DNA from: JACVRW01 sp963814095
Lineage (GTDB): Bacteria; Actinomycetota; Thermoleophilia; Solirubrobacterales; Thermoleophilaceae
Direction of reading: 5' to 3'
DNA length: 64,000 nucleotides
Assembly: GCA_963814095.1 (NCBI GenBank)
Contig: CAWFBT010000016.1
Location: 112,553 to 176,552, forward strand
A model generated the notes under the pieces. The model was not told the origin of the DNA and did no database searches. It saw only the letters and a list, made by a program, of their open reading frames with translations. A program made the translations under genes and the position numbers. Positions within the stretch are counted from its first letter, which is position 1. The number at the start of each line of letters is the position of its first letter. Positions 1 through 8,340 of the stretch are shown in pieces.

Positions 1-1
1 G

Positions 2-1657
2 CTCTGGCTGATCACGACCAACGACAACACGGCGGCGCTGAGGTTCTACCAGCGCTGCGGCATGACGCTCGCCGCGCTGCGCCGCGACGCCATCGCCGAG
101 TCGCGCCGGCTCAAGCCGGAGATCCCGGAGACCGGCCTAGACGGCATCCCAATCCGTCACGAGCTCGAGCTCGAGCTGCGCTTGGACAGCGATGCGGCGG
201 GCGCGCGCGATACCGAGCTGGACGGATTCCGTCAGGCGAGCCACGCGCTGACAGACGGCGTGGCCGACTATCTCACCTCCGTGCCGTCGCGCCCGGTCTG
301 GCAACCACCACCGGAGGCGCTGCGGGACCGGCTGCTCGGCCTCGCCCTGCCGGAGGAGGCCGCCCCGCTCGACGAGCTGGTCGCGACGATGCTGCGCGAG
401 GTCCTGCCACACGCCATGGGCAACGGCCACCCGGCCTTCTTCGGCTGGGTCAACCCGCCCCCCTCTGTCGCCGGCGTCGCCGCTTCGCTGGCGGGCGCCG
501 CGATGAACCCGAGCGTCGTAGCCGGCGAGCATGCCGACGTCTACCTCGAACGTGCGGTCGTGCGCTGGCTGGCCGAGCTCGTCGGCTTTCCGCACGAGCC
601 GGGCGCCGGGCTGCTCACGAGCGGCGCGTCCGTCGCGACGATCGTCTGTCTCGCGGGTGCGCGCGGGCGCGCGCTGTCGGCGGGAGGCCGCGACGTGCGC
701 GCCGACGGCCTCACGGACGCCCCGCGGCTGGTGGCCTACGTGCCGAGCGAGGCCCATAGCTGCGTCCGGCGTGCGCTGGAGCTGCTTGGCCTCGGTAGCG
801 GCTCCATGCGCGACGTGCCGATCCACCGAGGCCGGGTAGACGCGACCGCGCTGCGCGCCTCGATCGCCGCCGATCGGGCCCACGGCTTCGTTCCGGCCCT
901 GCTCGTTGGCTCGGCCGGAACGGTGAACACCGGCGCGATCGACCCGCTGGACGCGCTGGCCGAGCTCGCGGCCGAAGAGGGGATCTGGTTCCACGTCGAC
1001 GGCGCGTACGGTGCGTTCGGCGTGCTCGATCCGTCGATCGCTGCGCGCTTCGACGGCATGGCGCGCGCCGACTCGCTCACCCTGGACCCGCACAAGTGGC
1101 TCGGCGTGCCCGTCGACGCCGGTTGTGCGCTCGTACGGCGCGGCGACGATCTCCGCGACGCCTTCAGCCTGATACCGCCATACCTGCGCCAGGGCACGGA
1201 CGGGGCCGTCGGCACGTTCGCCGAGTACGGGGTCGAGCAGACGCGACCGTTCCGTGCGCTCAAGACGTGGGCGACCATCGCGGCGCGCGGGCGCGCCGGC
1301 ATAGCCGCGCAGGTACAGCGCGCAAACGCGCTCGCGCGCGAGCTCGCGGCGATGGTCGATGCGGAGCCCGAGCTCGAGCTGGCAGCCGCTCCCGAGACCT
1401 CAATCGTCGCCTTCAGGGCACGCCCCGCGGACTGTCCGGCCGCCAGGCTCGACGACCTCAACCGCGCGCTGCCCGAGGCGGTTCAGGCTCGCGGCCGCGC
1501 CTTCATCACGGGAACCGTGTTCGACGGTCGCGAGACGCTACGGGCCTGCATCCTGCATCCCGAGACGCGCACCGAGCATCTCGCGACGCTCGTGCGTGAG
1601 GTGGTCGGGGCCGCGCGGGCGCCGGCCGACAGGCTCACACCCAGCGAAAGCCCGTAG
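2..1657 (+). CDS. GNAT acetyltransferase (C-terminal part) fused to PLP-dependent decarboxylase, 5'-truncated by window edge
   Basis: The frame is open from base 2, so the true start lies outside the window; 551 codons are visible. Residues 1-60 look like the C-terminal half of a GNAT N-acetyltransferase (NTAALRFYQRCGM, then alternating ELELEL strands). The same frame runs without a stop into a complete fold-type-I PLP decarboxylase of the aromatic-amino-acid/glutamate decarboxylase group (about residues 75-510). Visible motifs are GNGHPAFFGWV, HVDGAYGAF with the pyridine-binding Asp, and LTLDPHKWLG with the Schiff-base Lys. The likely role is decarboxylation of an L-amino acid, possibly coupled to acetylation of the amine; the substrate cannot be read. 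The 3' end overlaps the convergent neighbour by 23 bases. A separate decarboxylase start inside this frame cannot be excluded. Confidence 0.85.
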   Translation, partial: LWLITTNDNTAALRFYQRCGMTLAALRRDAIAESRRLKPEIPETGLDGIPIRHELELELRLDSDAAGARDTELDGFRQASHALTDGVADYLTSVPSRPVWQPPPEALRDRLLGLALPEEAAPLDELVATMLREVLPHAMGNGHPAFFGWVNPPPSVAGVAASLAGAAMNPSVVAGEHADVYLERAVVRWLAELVGFPHEPGAGLLTSGASVATIVCLAGARGRALSAGGRDVRADGLTDAPRLVAYVPSEAHSCVRRALELLGLGSGSMRDVPIHRGRVDATALRASIAADRAHGFVPALLVGSAGTVNTGAIDPLDALAELAAEEGIWFHVDGAYGAFGVLDPSIAARFDGMARADSLTLDPHKWLGVPVDAGCALVRRGDDLRDAFSLIPPYLRQGTDGAVGTFAEYGVEQTRPFRALKTWATIAARGRAGIAAQVQRANALARELAAMVDAEPELELAAAPETSIVAFRARPADCPAARLDDLNRALPEAVQARGRAFITGTVFDGRETLRACILHPETRTEHLATLVREVVGAARAPADRLTPSESP

Positions 1658-2702
1658 CGTCGATCTGCGGCTCGAGCGGGCTGCGCGGCAGGCCGTCCGG
1701 CAGCACCGGGCTGTTGAAGCCGCCCGGCGCCGTGTCGTTCGGAGTGTCCGGATGGAAGAGCGAGGCCAGGTACTGGATGTGGCCGCGGCCCACGCCGAGC
1801 TCCGTCTGGCCGCCGCCGTAGGCGCCAACGCCCTCGCTCTCGCACCAGTCGTACATCTCGAAAAGCCGCGAAAGCGGGCCGAAGCGCGACGGCTTGATGT
1901 TGACCATGCGCGGCTTCCAGGGCCGCTCGAGCACGTCGGCCACGGAGTGGATCGGCGCGTCCCAGGTGAGCTGGCCGGCTACGGGCTCGAGCAGCGGGCG
2001 CGTCTCGTCGGTCACGTCCGCGTCCTCGTACCACGCGTCGGGGAACGCCTCGATGCACGTGCGGTAGAGGTCGATGTCGGTGACGAGGTCGACCGGCGTG
2101 CCCTTGTAGAAGCTCTTGAAGTCGAGCGAGTTGACCGCGCCGAGCGTCGCGAGCTCGTCGATGAGCTCGTCGGTCCAGGTGTTGGTGGGGTCGAGCTTCA
2201 GGCCGGTGCCGGGGTACTTCGCGAGCAGGTCGATGGCGCGCTGGGCCGTCTCCACGCCGCCGTCGGGCGCGGTGAGCCGCATCGACACCACGTAGGTGAG
2301 CGGGCGGGGCTCGCGCCCGACCGCGTCCGCAAGCGAGCGGCCGGCCTGGCGCAGCGCCAGGTCGAGCGCCGCCGACTCGAAGGCCCAGCGCCGGTAGTCG
2401 CGCGAGACGTCGCCGCGCGCCGGCTCCTGGGGCCAGACGGACACCTCCTCGAGCCGCTTCGAGAAGGAGTCGATCGTCCAGTCGCCGGCGAGGTCGATCG
2501 AGTCGCCCCCGGCGGCCTGCAGGATGTCGTGGTCCTCGGTGTCATAGACGACGTCCTCGCCGGTGCCGCGCTCGCCGCCGCCCTCGAGGTGGATGAGGGT
2601 CGTCTTGCGGACGAACTCCTCGGACAACTGGAGCTCGCGCCCCTCGAGCACGAGCGAGTCGATCCGGAGCGGGAGGTCTGCAATCAGGTCATAGGTCGCC
2701 AT
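1635..2702 (-). CDS. Enolase-superfamily-like protein (mandelate racemase/muconate-cycloisomerase type)
   Basis: 355 residues starting at ATG. The size and layout fit the enolase superfamily: an N-terminal capping region followed by a barrel with a lysine-containing strand (TGLKLDPTNTW near residue 200), an acidic stretch (YEDADV) and a late glycine-rich segment (AYGGGQTELGVGRG). Members abstract a proton alpha to a carboxylate, but the metal-binding carboxylates are not arranged clearly enough here to name a reaction. It is the last gene of the long minus-strand operon, 12 bases after mscL, and its 3' end overlaps the convergent decarboxylase gene. Family assignment is moderate; the substrate is unknown. 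Confidence 0.65.
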   Translation of the reverse strand: MATYDLIADLPLRIDSLVLEGRELQLSEEFVRKTTLIHLEGGGERGTGEDVVYDTEDHDILQAAGGDSIDLAGDWTIDSFSKRLEEVSVWPQEPARGDVSRDYRRWAFESAALDLALRQAGRSLADAVGREPRPLTYVVSMRLTAPDGGVETAQRAIDLLAKYPGTGLKLDPTNTWTDELIDELATLGAVNSLDFKSFYKGTPVDLVTDIDLYRTCIEAFPDAWYEDADVTDETRPLLEPVAGQLTWDAPIHSVADVLERPWKPRMVNIKPSRFGPLSRLFEMYDWCESEGVGAYGGGQTELGVGRGHIQYLASLFHPDTPNDTAPGGFNSPVLPDGLPRSPLEPQIDATGFRWV

Positions 2703-2714
2703 GGAAGGCCGAGA

Positions 2715-3134
2715 CTATCCAGCCGCTTCGCCCGGCCCGACCTCGGCGGTGCAGAAGGCGCAGCGGCGCGCCGGCACGGGGATGTCGCTGTGGCATTCGG
2801 GGCATGCCCGCGTCTGCTCGTCGACGGGGGTCTCGGTCTGGCGTCTCGCCATCAGGGCGTTGACCGGCTTGATCACGAGGAAGAAGACGACCGCCGCGAT
2901 GATCAGGAACGCGATCAGCGCGTTCAGGAAGTGCCCATACCTGAACTCGCTGCCGTTGATCGTGAAGGTGAGCCCGGAGAAGTCTTGCTCGCCGCCGATC
3001 GCCGCGATCAGCGGCGTGACCAGGTCGGCCACCAGCGCTGCCACCACCGCCGCGAAGGCCGTGCCGATGACGACGGCGACCGCCAGCTCGACGAGGTTGC
3101 CGCGCAGGATGAAGTCGCGGAATTCCTTGATCAT
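2715..3134 (-). CDS. mscL: Large-conductance mechanosensitive channel MscL with C-terminal zinc ribbon
   Basis: 139 residues. The N-terminal amphipathic helix and first membrane helix are classic (MIKEFRDFILRGNLVELAVA, then VVIGTAFAAVVAALVADLVTP). An extracellular loop and a second helix (FLNALIAFLIIAAVVFFLVI) follow, then a cytoplasmic tail. The tail is unusual: it carries two Cys pairs (CPECHSDI and CAFC), a zinc-ribbon-like module in place of the usual short helical bundle. The channel opens under membrane tension to release osmolytes. The start ATG overlaps the TGA of the upstream aminotransferase (ATGA), so the two are translationally coupled. A longer frame that also includes this sequence is only the read-through of that overlap. 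Confidence 0.92.
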   Translation of the reverse strand: MIKEFRDFILRGNLVELAVAVVIGTAFAAVVAALVADLVTPLIAAIGGEQDFSGLTFTINGSEFRYGHFLNALIAFLIIAAVVFFLVIKPVNALMARRQTETPVDEQTRACPECHSDIPVPARRCAFCTAEVGPGEAAG

Positions 3135-4480
3135 GCGGAGAACAATGCCGCCACCGCCTGCTCGAATGCCTCCGAGTGGCGGTCGACGTCGCTCTCCGTT
3201 GTCGCGGGGCACATCAGCGCCATGTTGTGGAAGGGCGTGATCATCACCCCGCGGTTCAGCAGGTGCAGATGCAGGTACTCGTCGAGCTCCGCGTCGGCGG
3301 CCGCCGCCGACTCCGCTCCGGTGCGGGGCGGCGGCGAGGTGAAGCGGTACTCGGCGCGCGCGCCGAGGCTGACGATCGACCAGGGAGCGCCGTGGCGGGC
3401 GAGCGTGTCCTCCACGCCTGCGACGAAGCGCTCGCGCAGCGCGACCATGCCCGCGAAGGCGTCCTCGGTGAGGACCTCGCCCAGCGTCGCGCGCGCGGCC
3501 GCGAGCGACAGCGCGTTGCCGGCGAGCGTGCCGCCCACGCCACCGGTGTCCTCGTAGTCGGCGTCCTCCTGCGCCGCGATCCGCTCCGCAACCTCGGCGC
3601 TGACGCCGTAGGCCCCTATCGGGATGCCGCCTCCGATCGACTTGCCGAGCGTGACCACGTCCGGCTCGAGCCCCCAGGCCGCCGTGCAGCCGCCGGGGCC
3701 GGCGCTCAGCGTGTGCGTCTCGTCGATCACGAGCAGCGCACCTGCGCGCGTGCATGCCTCGCGCACGCCGGCGAGGAAGCCCGGCTCGGGCAGCACGATG
3801 CCGATGTTCGTGAGCGCCGGCTCCATCAGGACGCAGGCGACGTCGCCGTGCGCGAGCGCCGCCTCGACCGTGTCGAGCTCGTTGAACTCGGCCACGCGCG
3901 TCGTCTCGGCGGGGTCGACCATCGGGCCGACGTTGCCCTCGCGCGAATGCTCGCGCCCGTCGGCGCCGAGCGTGACGAACGCCTCGTCGACGCTGCCGTG
4001 GTAGCACCAGTTGAAGACGAGCACGCGCGGCCGCCCGGTGATCTGGCGCATCATGCGCAGCACCCAGCGGTTGGCGTCGGTCGCCGTGAGCGAGAACTGC
4101 CAGTAGGCCACGCCGAAGCGCCGCGCCAGCTCGGAGCCGACCCACTCGGCGTCGTCGGTCGGCAGCATCACCGTGATGCCGGCGCGCTCGCGCAGCGCCG
4201 CCATCGCCGGCTCGGGCGAGTGGCCCGCCATAGCGCCCGTGTCGCCGAGGCAGAAGTCGGCGTACTCGTTGCCGTCGACGTCGGTCACGCGCGCGCCGCG
4301 GGCCGCGGCGAGGTAGACGGGCGAGCCGCCCCGCCACATCGCCATCCATGGCATCGGGACGCCCTCCAGCAGGCTGCCGCGCGCCCGCTCGTGCAGCTCG
4401 CGTGAGTGCGGGTGGGTCTCCGCGAAGCGCTCGCGCTCGTGCTCGATCAGCGTTGCGAGGCGCTCGCGGTCGACGCTCAA
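3131..4480 (-). CDS. Class-III aminotransferase, glutamate-1-semialdehyde aminomutase-like
   Basis: 449 residues. Fold-type-I PLP enzyme: VTDVDGNEYADF near the N-terminus, VLVFNWCYHGSVDEA, LLVIDETHT with the cofactor Asp, and VVTLGKSIGGGIPIG with the Schiff-base Lys. It resembles the HemL group, but its place between transporters and mscL argues for an omega-amino-acid or amine transaminase rather than heme synthesis. The start is TTG at 4480, overlapping the preceding stop (TTGA). The first in-frame ATG would remove about 42 residues that look homologous, so TTG is preferred. The stop overlaps mscL (ATGA). Amino donor and acceptor are not deducible. Confidence 0.87.
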   Translation of the reverse strand: MSVDRERLATLIEHERERFAETHPHSRELHERARGSLLEGVPMPWMAMWRGGSPVYLAAARGARVTDVDGNEYADFCLGDTGAMAGHSPEPAMAALRERAGITVMLPTDDAEWVGSELARRFGVAYWQFSLTATDANRWVLRMMRQITGRPRVLVFNWCYHGSVDEAFVTLGADGREHSREGNVGPMVDPAETTRVAEFNELDTVEAALAHGDVACVLMEPALTNIGIVLPEPGFLAGVREACTRAGALLVIDETHTLSAGPGGCTAAWGLEPDVVTLGKSIGGGIPIGAYGVSAEVAERIAAQEDADYEDTGGVGGTLAGNALSLAAARATLGEVLTEDAFAGMVALRERFVAGVEDTLARHGAPWSIVSLGARAEYRFTSPPPRTGAESAAAADAELDEYLHLHLLNRGVMITPFHNMALMCPATTESDVDRHSEAFEQAVAALFSA

Positions 4481-4893
4481 CCGCGCACCACTACGACAGG
4501 CACGTCCGAGCTCTCGAGCAGCTTGTGCGGCACCGATCCCGTGAGCGCCCGCTTGAGGGGACGCTCACCGCGGGAACCGACGACGATGAAGCGCGCGTCG
4601 CGCTCGGCCGCCACGCTGCGCAGCGCCTCAACCGGGCGATCGTGGGAGATGACGAGCTCCACCTCGGCGCCGCCGCTACGCGCGCGCTCGACCGCCTCGC
4701 TCGTGACCTGCTCACCGCGCTCCTCGATCGCCGCGCGATGGGCGCGGGCCTCGTCGCCCACGCCGCCGGGCGGACCGGCGCCGAACACGATCAGGAGCCG
4801 GTCGCCGAAGCGGCTCGCCAGCTCCATGGCCGTGTCCAGCGCGGCCCGCGAGCCGGCCGAGCCGTCGTAGCCGACCACGACCGAGGCCGCCAT
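4477..4893 (-). CDS. UspA-family universal stress protein
   Basis: 138 residues, a single Usp domain. The N-terminal strand VVVGYDGSAGSRAAL and the C-terminal nucleotide-binding signature G-x2-G-x9-G-S (VGSRGERPLKRALTGSV) are both present, so this is an ATP-binding type rather than a UspA-type non-binder. Such proteins are cytoplasmic dimers that often modulate a neighbouring transporter. It sits between an APC permease (sharing one base, TGATG) and the aminotransferase (TTGA overlap), which suggests it responds to or regulates this transport operon. The partner is inferred from position only. Confidence 0.9.
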   Translation of the reverse strand: MAASVVVGYDGSAGSRAALDTAMELASRFGDRLLIVFGAGPPGGVGDEARAHRAAIEERGEQVTSEAVERARSGGAEVELVISHDRPVEALRSVAAERDARFIVVGSRGERPLKRALTGSVPHKLLESSDVPVVVVRG

Positions 4894-6404
4894 CAGACCG
4901 CCTCCTCCGGGACCGCCGCAACGCCCTCTTTGCGGCCCGCCGCAACGTCCGGATCCACGGTCTCGCGGCTGCGGCCGAAGTAGTCGCGATGGCCCATGGC
5001 ACGCCAGATCAGCATCAGGATCACCCCAAGCAGCAACAGGCCGAGGCCGAGTACGACCGGCACCGCCACGCCGAACACCTCGCTGCCGCTGTAGGACTGG
5101 CCGACATCGCGGTACTCGTCGATGGCCTTGAAGAACAGGTAGGTGAGGATGATCGCGCCGATCACGGGCCCGACGCCGATGAAGAGGAAGTTCTTCACCG
5201 ACTTGGTGAGCTCACGCCGGTAGTAGATCGCGCAGGCGAACCCGGTGAGCGCGTAGTAGAACGCGATCATCAGCGACAGCGCCGTGAGCGAGTCGTAGAC
5301 GAAGTTCTCGGAGAGCGGGAACAGGACGCCGAACCAGACGGCCGCGATCACGCCGATGGCGATCGTCGAGACGTGCGGAGTCAGGTAGCGCGGGTGGATG
5401 CGGCCGAAGGCCTCCGGGAAGGCGCCCTGGCGGGCCATCGACAGCGTCGTGCGCGATGCCGGCAGGATCGTGGTCTGCGTTGACGCGAGCGCGGAGACGA
5501 TGACCGCGATCACCACGAGCTTGTCGAGCGGGGAGCCGAGCACGTCGCCGGCAAGGGCGCCGAAGATGCCCGCGTCGTCCTCGAACTCCTCGACGCGGCC
5601 GATCCCGGCGAAGGCCACGACCGCCGTGGTCGTCAGCACGTAGGTCACGAGCAGGATCACCGTGGAGAGAACCGCGGCCAGGCCGGGCGCGGTGGCTGAG
5701 CCCTCCGTCTCCTCGTTCAGGTTGACCGCGCTCTCCCAGCCCCAGTAGATGAACACCCCCGTCAGCAGCCCGAGTGTGAGGATCCCCGTGCTGTCGATCG
5801 CGAAGGGCGAGAACCAGGACAGCTCCGGCGTCAATGGCCCGCCCTTCACGAGCGCCACGACCGCGAACAGCAGCAGCGCTCCGACCTGCAGGAAGATCAG
5901 GAACCGCTGGAGGGCTGCAGACAGCTCCGTGCCGAGCACGCAGATCGTGGTCATCACGCCGATGATCAGGAGCGTGAAGACCACGTTGGCGGCGATCGAG
6001 TCACGCAGCCCGTCGAGCCCGAAGAGGTCGAAGGTGTAGAAGGCGGCCACCTGGGCGAGCGAGCCGACCACGAGGACTCCGGTGGTCGTGATCGCCCAGC
6101 CGCCGACCCAGCCGAGCGTGGGACCCATCGCGCGCGTGACCCACGAGAAGGTCGTGCCGCAGTCCGGATCGGCGCGGTTCATGTAGTAGAAGGCCGACGC
6201 GATCAGGAACATCGGGACGAACGAGGCGAGCAGCACGGCCGGCGCCTGGACGCCCACGAGCACCACCACGATCGCGAGGACAGCCGCCAGCGAATAGGCG
6301 GGAGCCGTCGACGCTATGCCGATGATCAGGCCGTCGACGAAGCCGATCGCGTCCTTCTTGAGCCCGTGCTCGCTGCGCTCTGCGGCGGGCGCCTGTGCCT
6401 CCAC
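4893..6404 (-). CDS. APC-superfamily amino acid/polyamine permease
   Basis: 503 residues with about 12 hydrophobic segments. The N-terminus has the family signature (GLKKDAIGFVDGLIIGIAST then APAYSLAAV), and residues 85-100 carry DCGTTFSWVTRAMG, typical of amino-acid permeases. It should be a plasma-membrane secondary transporter for an amino acid or polyamine. It starts with GTG overlapping the potC stop (TAGTG) and ends at the Usp start, so it is embedded in the polyamine operon. The last ~30 residues are a hydrophilic cytoplasmic tail. Substrate specificity cannot be read directly; context favours an amine or a product of polyamine breakdown. Confidence 0.92.
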   Translation of the reverse strand: MEAQAPAAERSEHGLKKDAIGFVDGLIIGIASTAPAYSLAAVLAIVVVLVGVQAPAVLLASFVPMFLIASAFYYMNRADPDCGTTFSWVTRAMGPTLGWVGGWAITTTGVLVVGSLAQVAAFYTFDLFGLDGLRDSIAANVVFTLLIIGVMTTICVLGTELSAALQRFLIFLQVGALLLFAVVALVKGGPLTPELSWFSPFAIDSTGILTLGLLTGVFIYWGWESAVNLNEETEGSATAPGLAAVLSTVILLVTYVLTTTAVVAFAGIGRVEEFEDDAGIFGALAGDVLGSPLDKLVVIAVIVSALASTQTTILPASRTTLSMARQGAFPEAFGRIHPRYLTPHVSTIAIGVIAAVWFGVLFPLSENFVYDSLTALSLMIAFYYALTGFACAIYYRRELTKSVKNFLFIGVGPVIGAIILTYLFFKAIDEYRDVGQSYSGSEVFGVAVPVVLGLGLLLLGVILMLIWRAMGHRDYFGRSRETVDPDVAAGRKEGVAAVPEEAV

Positions 6405-7294
6405 TATGTCTCCTCGGGCTCGGTGCGGACGGCCGCCATCTTCTCAGCCCGGCGCTGCTGCCACACGGTGAGCAGCATCAACAAGAGCGTGACCAGGAAG
6501 ATCATCGAGGCGATCACGTAGATCTGCGGCGGCACCGCCACCCGCGCCGCGCCCCAGATGAACAGCGGGAAGGTGATCGTCGAGCCGGCGTTGAAGTTCG
6601 TGATCACGAAGTCGTCGATCGACAGCGCAAAGGCCAGCAGGGCGGCGGCGACCACGCCGGGCATGATCAGCGGCAGCGTTATCAGCCGGAAGGTCTGCCA
6701 GGCCGTGGCGCCGAGGTCCTGCGCGGCCTCCTCGAGCGACCTGTCGAAGCCGATCAGGCGCGAGCGCACGGTGATGATCACGAACGACAGGTTGAACATG
6801 ATGTGCGCGATCAGGATCGTCCCGAAGCCGGTCGCTACCAGGAAGTTGAGGAACATCGACAGCAGAGCCGCACCCAGTACGACCTCCGGGGTGGCGAGCG
6901 GGATGAAGATGAAGAAGTTGATCGGCGCGCGGCCCCTGAACTCGTAGCGCACGAGCGCCAGCGCGGTGATCGTCCCGAGGGCGGTTGCGGCCAACGTGGA
7001 GAGGGCGGCGATCTCGACCGACGTGAGCAGCGCGTCGCCGATGCCGGGGACCCCGAACGGGTCGGTCCAGGCCTCGAAGGAGAACTCCTGCCAGATGAAG
7101 TTGAAGCGCCCGACCGGGTTGTTGAACGAGAAGACGAGGATGACCAGGATCGGCACCAGCAGGTACAGAAGCGCGAGCAGCGCGTAGAGGTTCAGCCCCC
7201 AATCGAGCAGCTTGCCGCCGCGGCGGCGGCCGCCCGGCCGGCGGCCCTCGCGGGTGCGCGCGGCGGTCGGTGCGGCGGCGGTGCCGGCCTCCAC
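6404..7294 (-). CDS. potC: Polyamine-type ABC transporter permease PotC
   Basis: 296 residues. A basic proline/arginine-rich N-terminus is followed by six predicted membrane helices and the binding-protein-dependent permease EAA loop (EEAAQDLGATAWQTFRLITL) that docks on the ATPase. The terminal LSIDDFVITNF segment is characteristic of PotC/YdcV permeases of the spermidine/putrescine family. The GTG start directly abuts the potB stop (0 bases), and the stop shares a base with the APC permease start. With potA, potB and potD it forms a complete importer. Similar permeases also serve thiamine-like or Fe3+ substrates, but the PotD neighbour supports polyamine. Confidence 0.9.
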   Translation of the reverse strand: MEAGTAAAPTAARTREGRRPGGRRRGGKLLDWGLNLYALLALLYLLVPILVILVFSFNNPVGRFNFIWQEFSFEAWTDPFGVPGIGDALLTSVEIAALSTLAATALGTITALALVRYEFRGRAPINFFIFIPLATPEVVLGAALLSMFLNFLVATGFGTILIAHIMFNLSFVIITVRSRLIGFDRSLEEAAQDLGATAWQTFRLITLPLIMPGVVAAALLAFALSIDDFVITNFNAGSTITFPLFIWGAARVAVPPQIYVIASMIFLVTLLLMLLTVWQQRRAEKMAAVRTEPEET

Positions 7295-8167
7295 CTAGGC
7301 TCGCTCCCCCTCTGCGCCGAGAAGCGCCTCGGTGCCCGCGATGCGCGCCCAGATCAGCACGATCGCCAGCATCAGCGCCATCAGGATGAAGGACAGCGCC
7401 GCGGCGGTCGGGTAGTCGCCGATCTCGAGGTAGCGGCTCTGGATGACGTTGCCGATCATGTACTGGTTCGGCGTGCCGAGCAGCTCGGCGTTGATGAAGT
7501 CGCCGGCCGACGGGATGAACGTGAGCAGCGAACCCGCCACGACCCCCGGCATCGACAGCGGCAGCGTGACGCGCAGGAAGACGTCGCGCCGGCGGCCGTA
7601 GAGGTCGTAGCCCGCCTCCAGCAGGCGGTGGTCGATCCGCTCCAGCGAGGCGTAGAGCGGCAGGATCATGAACGGCAGGAAGTTGTAGGTGATGCCCGCC
7701 ACCACCGAGAACGTCGTATCGAGCAGGCGGCCGTCCTCGCCCAGGATCCCCACCGTCTTCAGCGTGCTGACCACGAAGCCGGAGTCGGACAGGATCGTCT
7801 CCCACGAGAGCGTGCGGATCAGGTAGGTCACGAAGAACGGGGCGATGACGGCGAGCAGCATCGCGTTGCGCCACTTGCCGCCACGGAAGGCGATGAAGTA
7901 GGCGAGTGGGTAGCCGATCAGCAGCGCCGCGATCGTGGCCAGCGCCGCGTACTCGAACGAGCGCAGGAACTGCTCGTTGTAGTCCGAGATCGCGTCGGTG
8001 TAGTTCGAGAACTCCCAGCTGAAGATGAAGCCGGTGTCGAGCGTGCCCTCCTTGAGCGACTCGAAGGCCATGTAGCCGAGCGGTATGAGGAAGAAGACCG
8101 CCAGCCAGCCGAGCCCCGGAAGGAGGAGCAGGTAGGGCAGCCCGGCCTTCCGGAAACGCGCGGACAC
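7295..8167 (-). CDS. potB: Polyamine-type ABC transporter permease PotB
   Basis: About 290 residues with six predicted membrane helices (YLLLLPGLGWLAVFFLIPLG opens helix 1) and the EAA loop (EAGYDLYGRRRDVFLRVTLP). The partner of PotC. The frame can be extended upstream to a TTG at 8218, but that extension lies inside a 170-bp palindromic element; a GTG at 8165-8167, just outside the palindrome and six residues before FRKAGLPYLL, is the better start. The upstream Shine-Dalgarno signal is weak. Separated from potD by the palindrome, it may be expressed at a lower level than potD (inference). Confidence 0.87.
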   Translation of the reverse strand: MSARFRKAGLPYLLLLPGLGWLAVFFLIPLGYMAFESLKEGTLDTGFIFSWEFSNYTDAISDYNEQFLRSFEYAALATIAALLIGYPLAYFIAFRGGKWRNAMLLAVIAPFFVTYLIRTLSWETILSDSGFVVSTLKTVGILGEDGRLLDTTFSVVAGITYNFLPFMILPLYASLERIDHRLLEAGYDLYGRRRDVFLRVTLPLSMPGVVAGSLLTFIPSAGDFINAELLGTPNQYMIGNVIQSRYLEIGDYPTAAALSFILMALMLAIVLIWARIAGTEALLGAEGERA

Positions 8168-8169
8168 GC

Positions 8170-8339
8170 TAGATGGCTGACTCCGAAGCCGCGTGCCTCC
8201 GGGGGCGGGCCAGACCAAGCTGGGCGCCGACCGCGGACGAAGCCGATAGTTGAAGAACTATCGGCGAGGACGTGGGTGGCGATCCAGCGCAGGTATGGCG
8301 CGTCATCCGGAGGTGCGGGGGTTTGGAGTCAGCCATCTA
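8170..8339. repeat. 170-bp imperfect palindrome (MITE/REP-like) between potD and potB
   Basis: A 15-base perfect inverted repeat (TAGATGGCTGACTCC at 8170-8184, its reverse complement at 8325-8339) encloses a central perfect hairpin with a 10-bp stem and GAAG loop (8242-8251 / 8256-8265). The two share the same centre (about 8254), and the intervening arms also match imperfectly, so the whole segment can fold as one long hairpin. It encodes no convincing protein. The position, directly after a binding-protein gene and before its permeases, is where intercistronic hairpins of other ABC operons stabilise upstream mRNA. A small non-autonomous mobile element is the main alternative. Confidence 0.75.
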
Positions 8340-8340
8340 C

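Noticed and set aside
1359..3557. 732-codon plus-strand frame across three minus-strand genes
   Set aside because: Antisense shadow of the enolase-like, mscL and aminotransferase genes.
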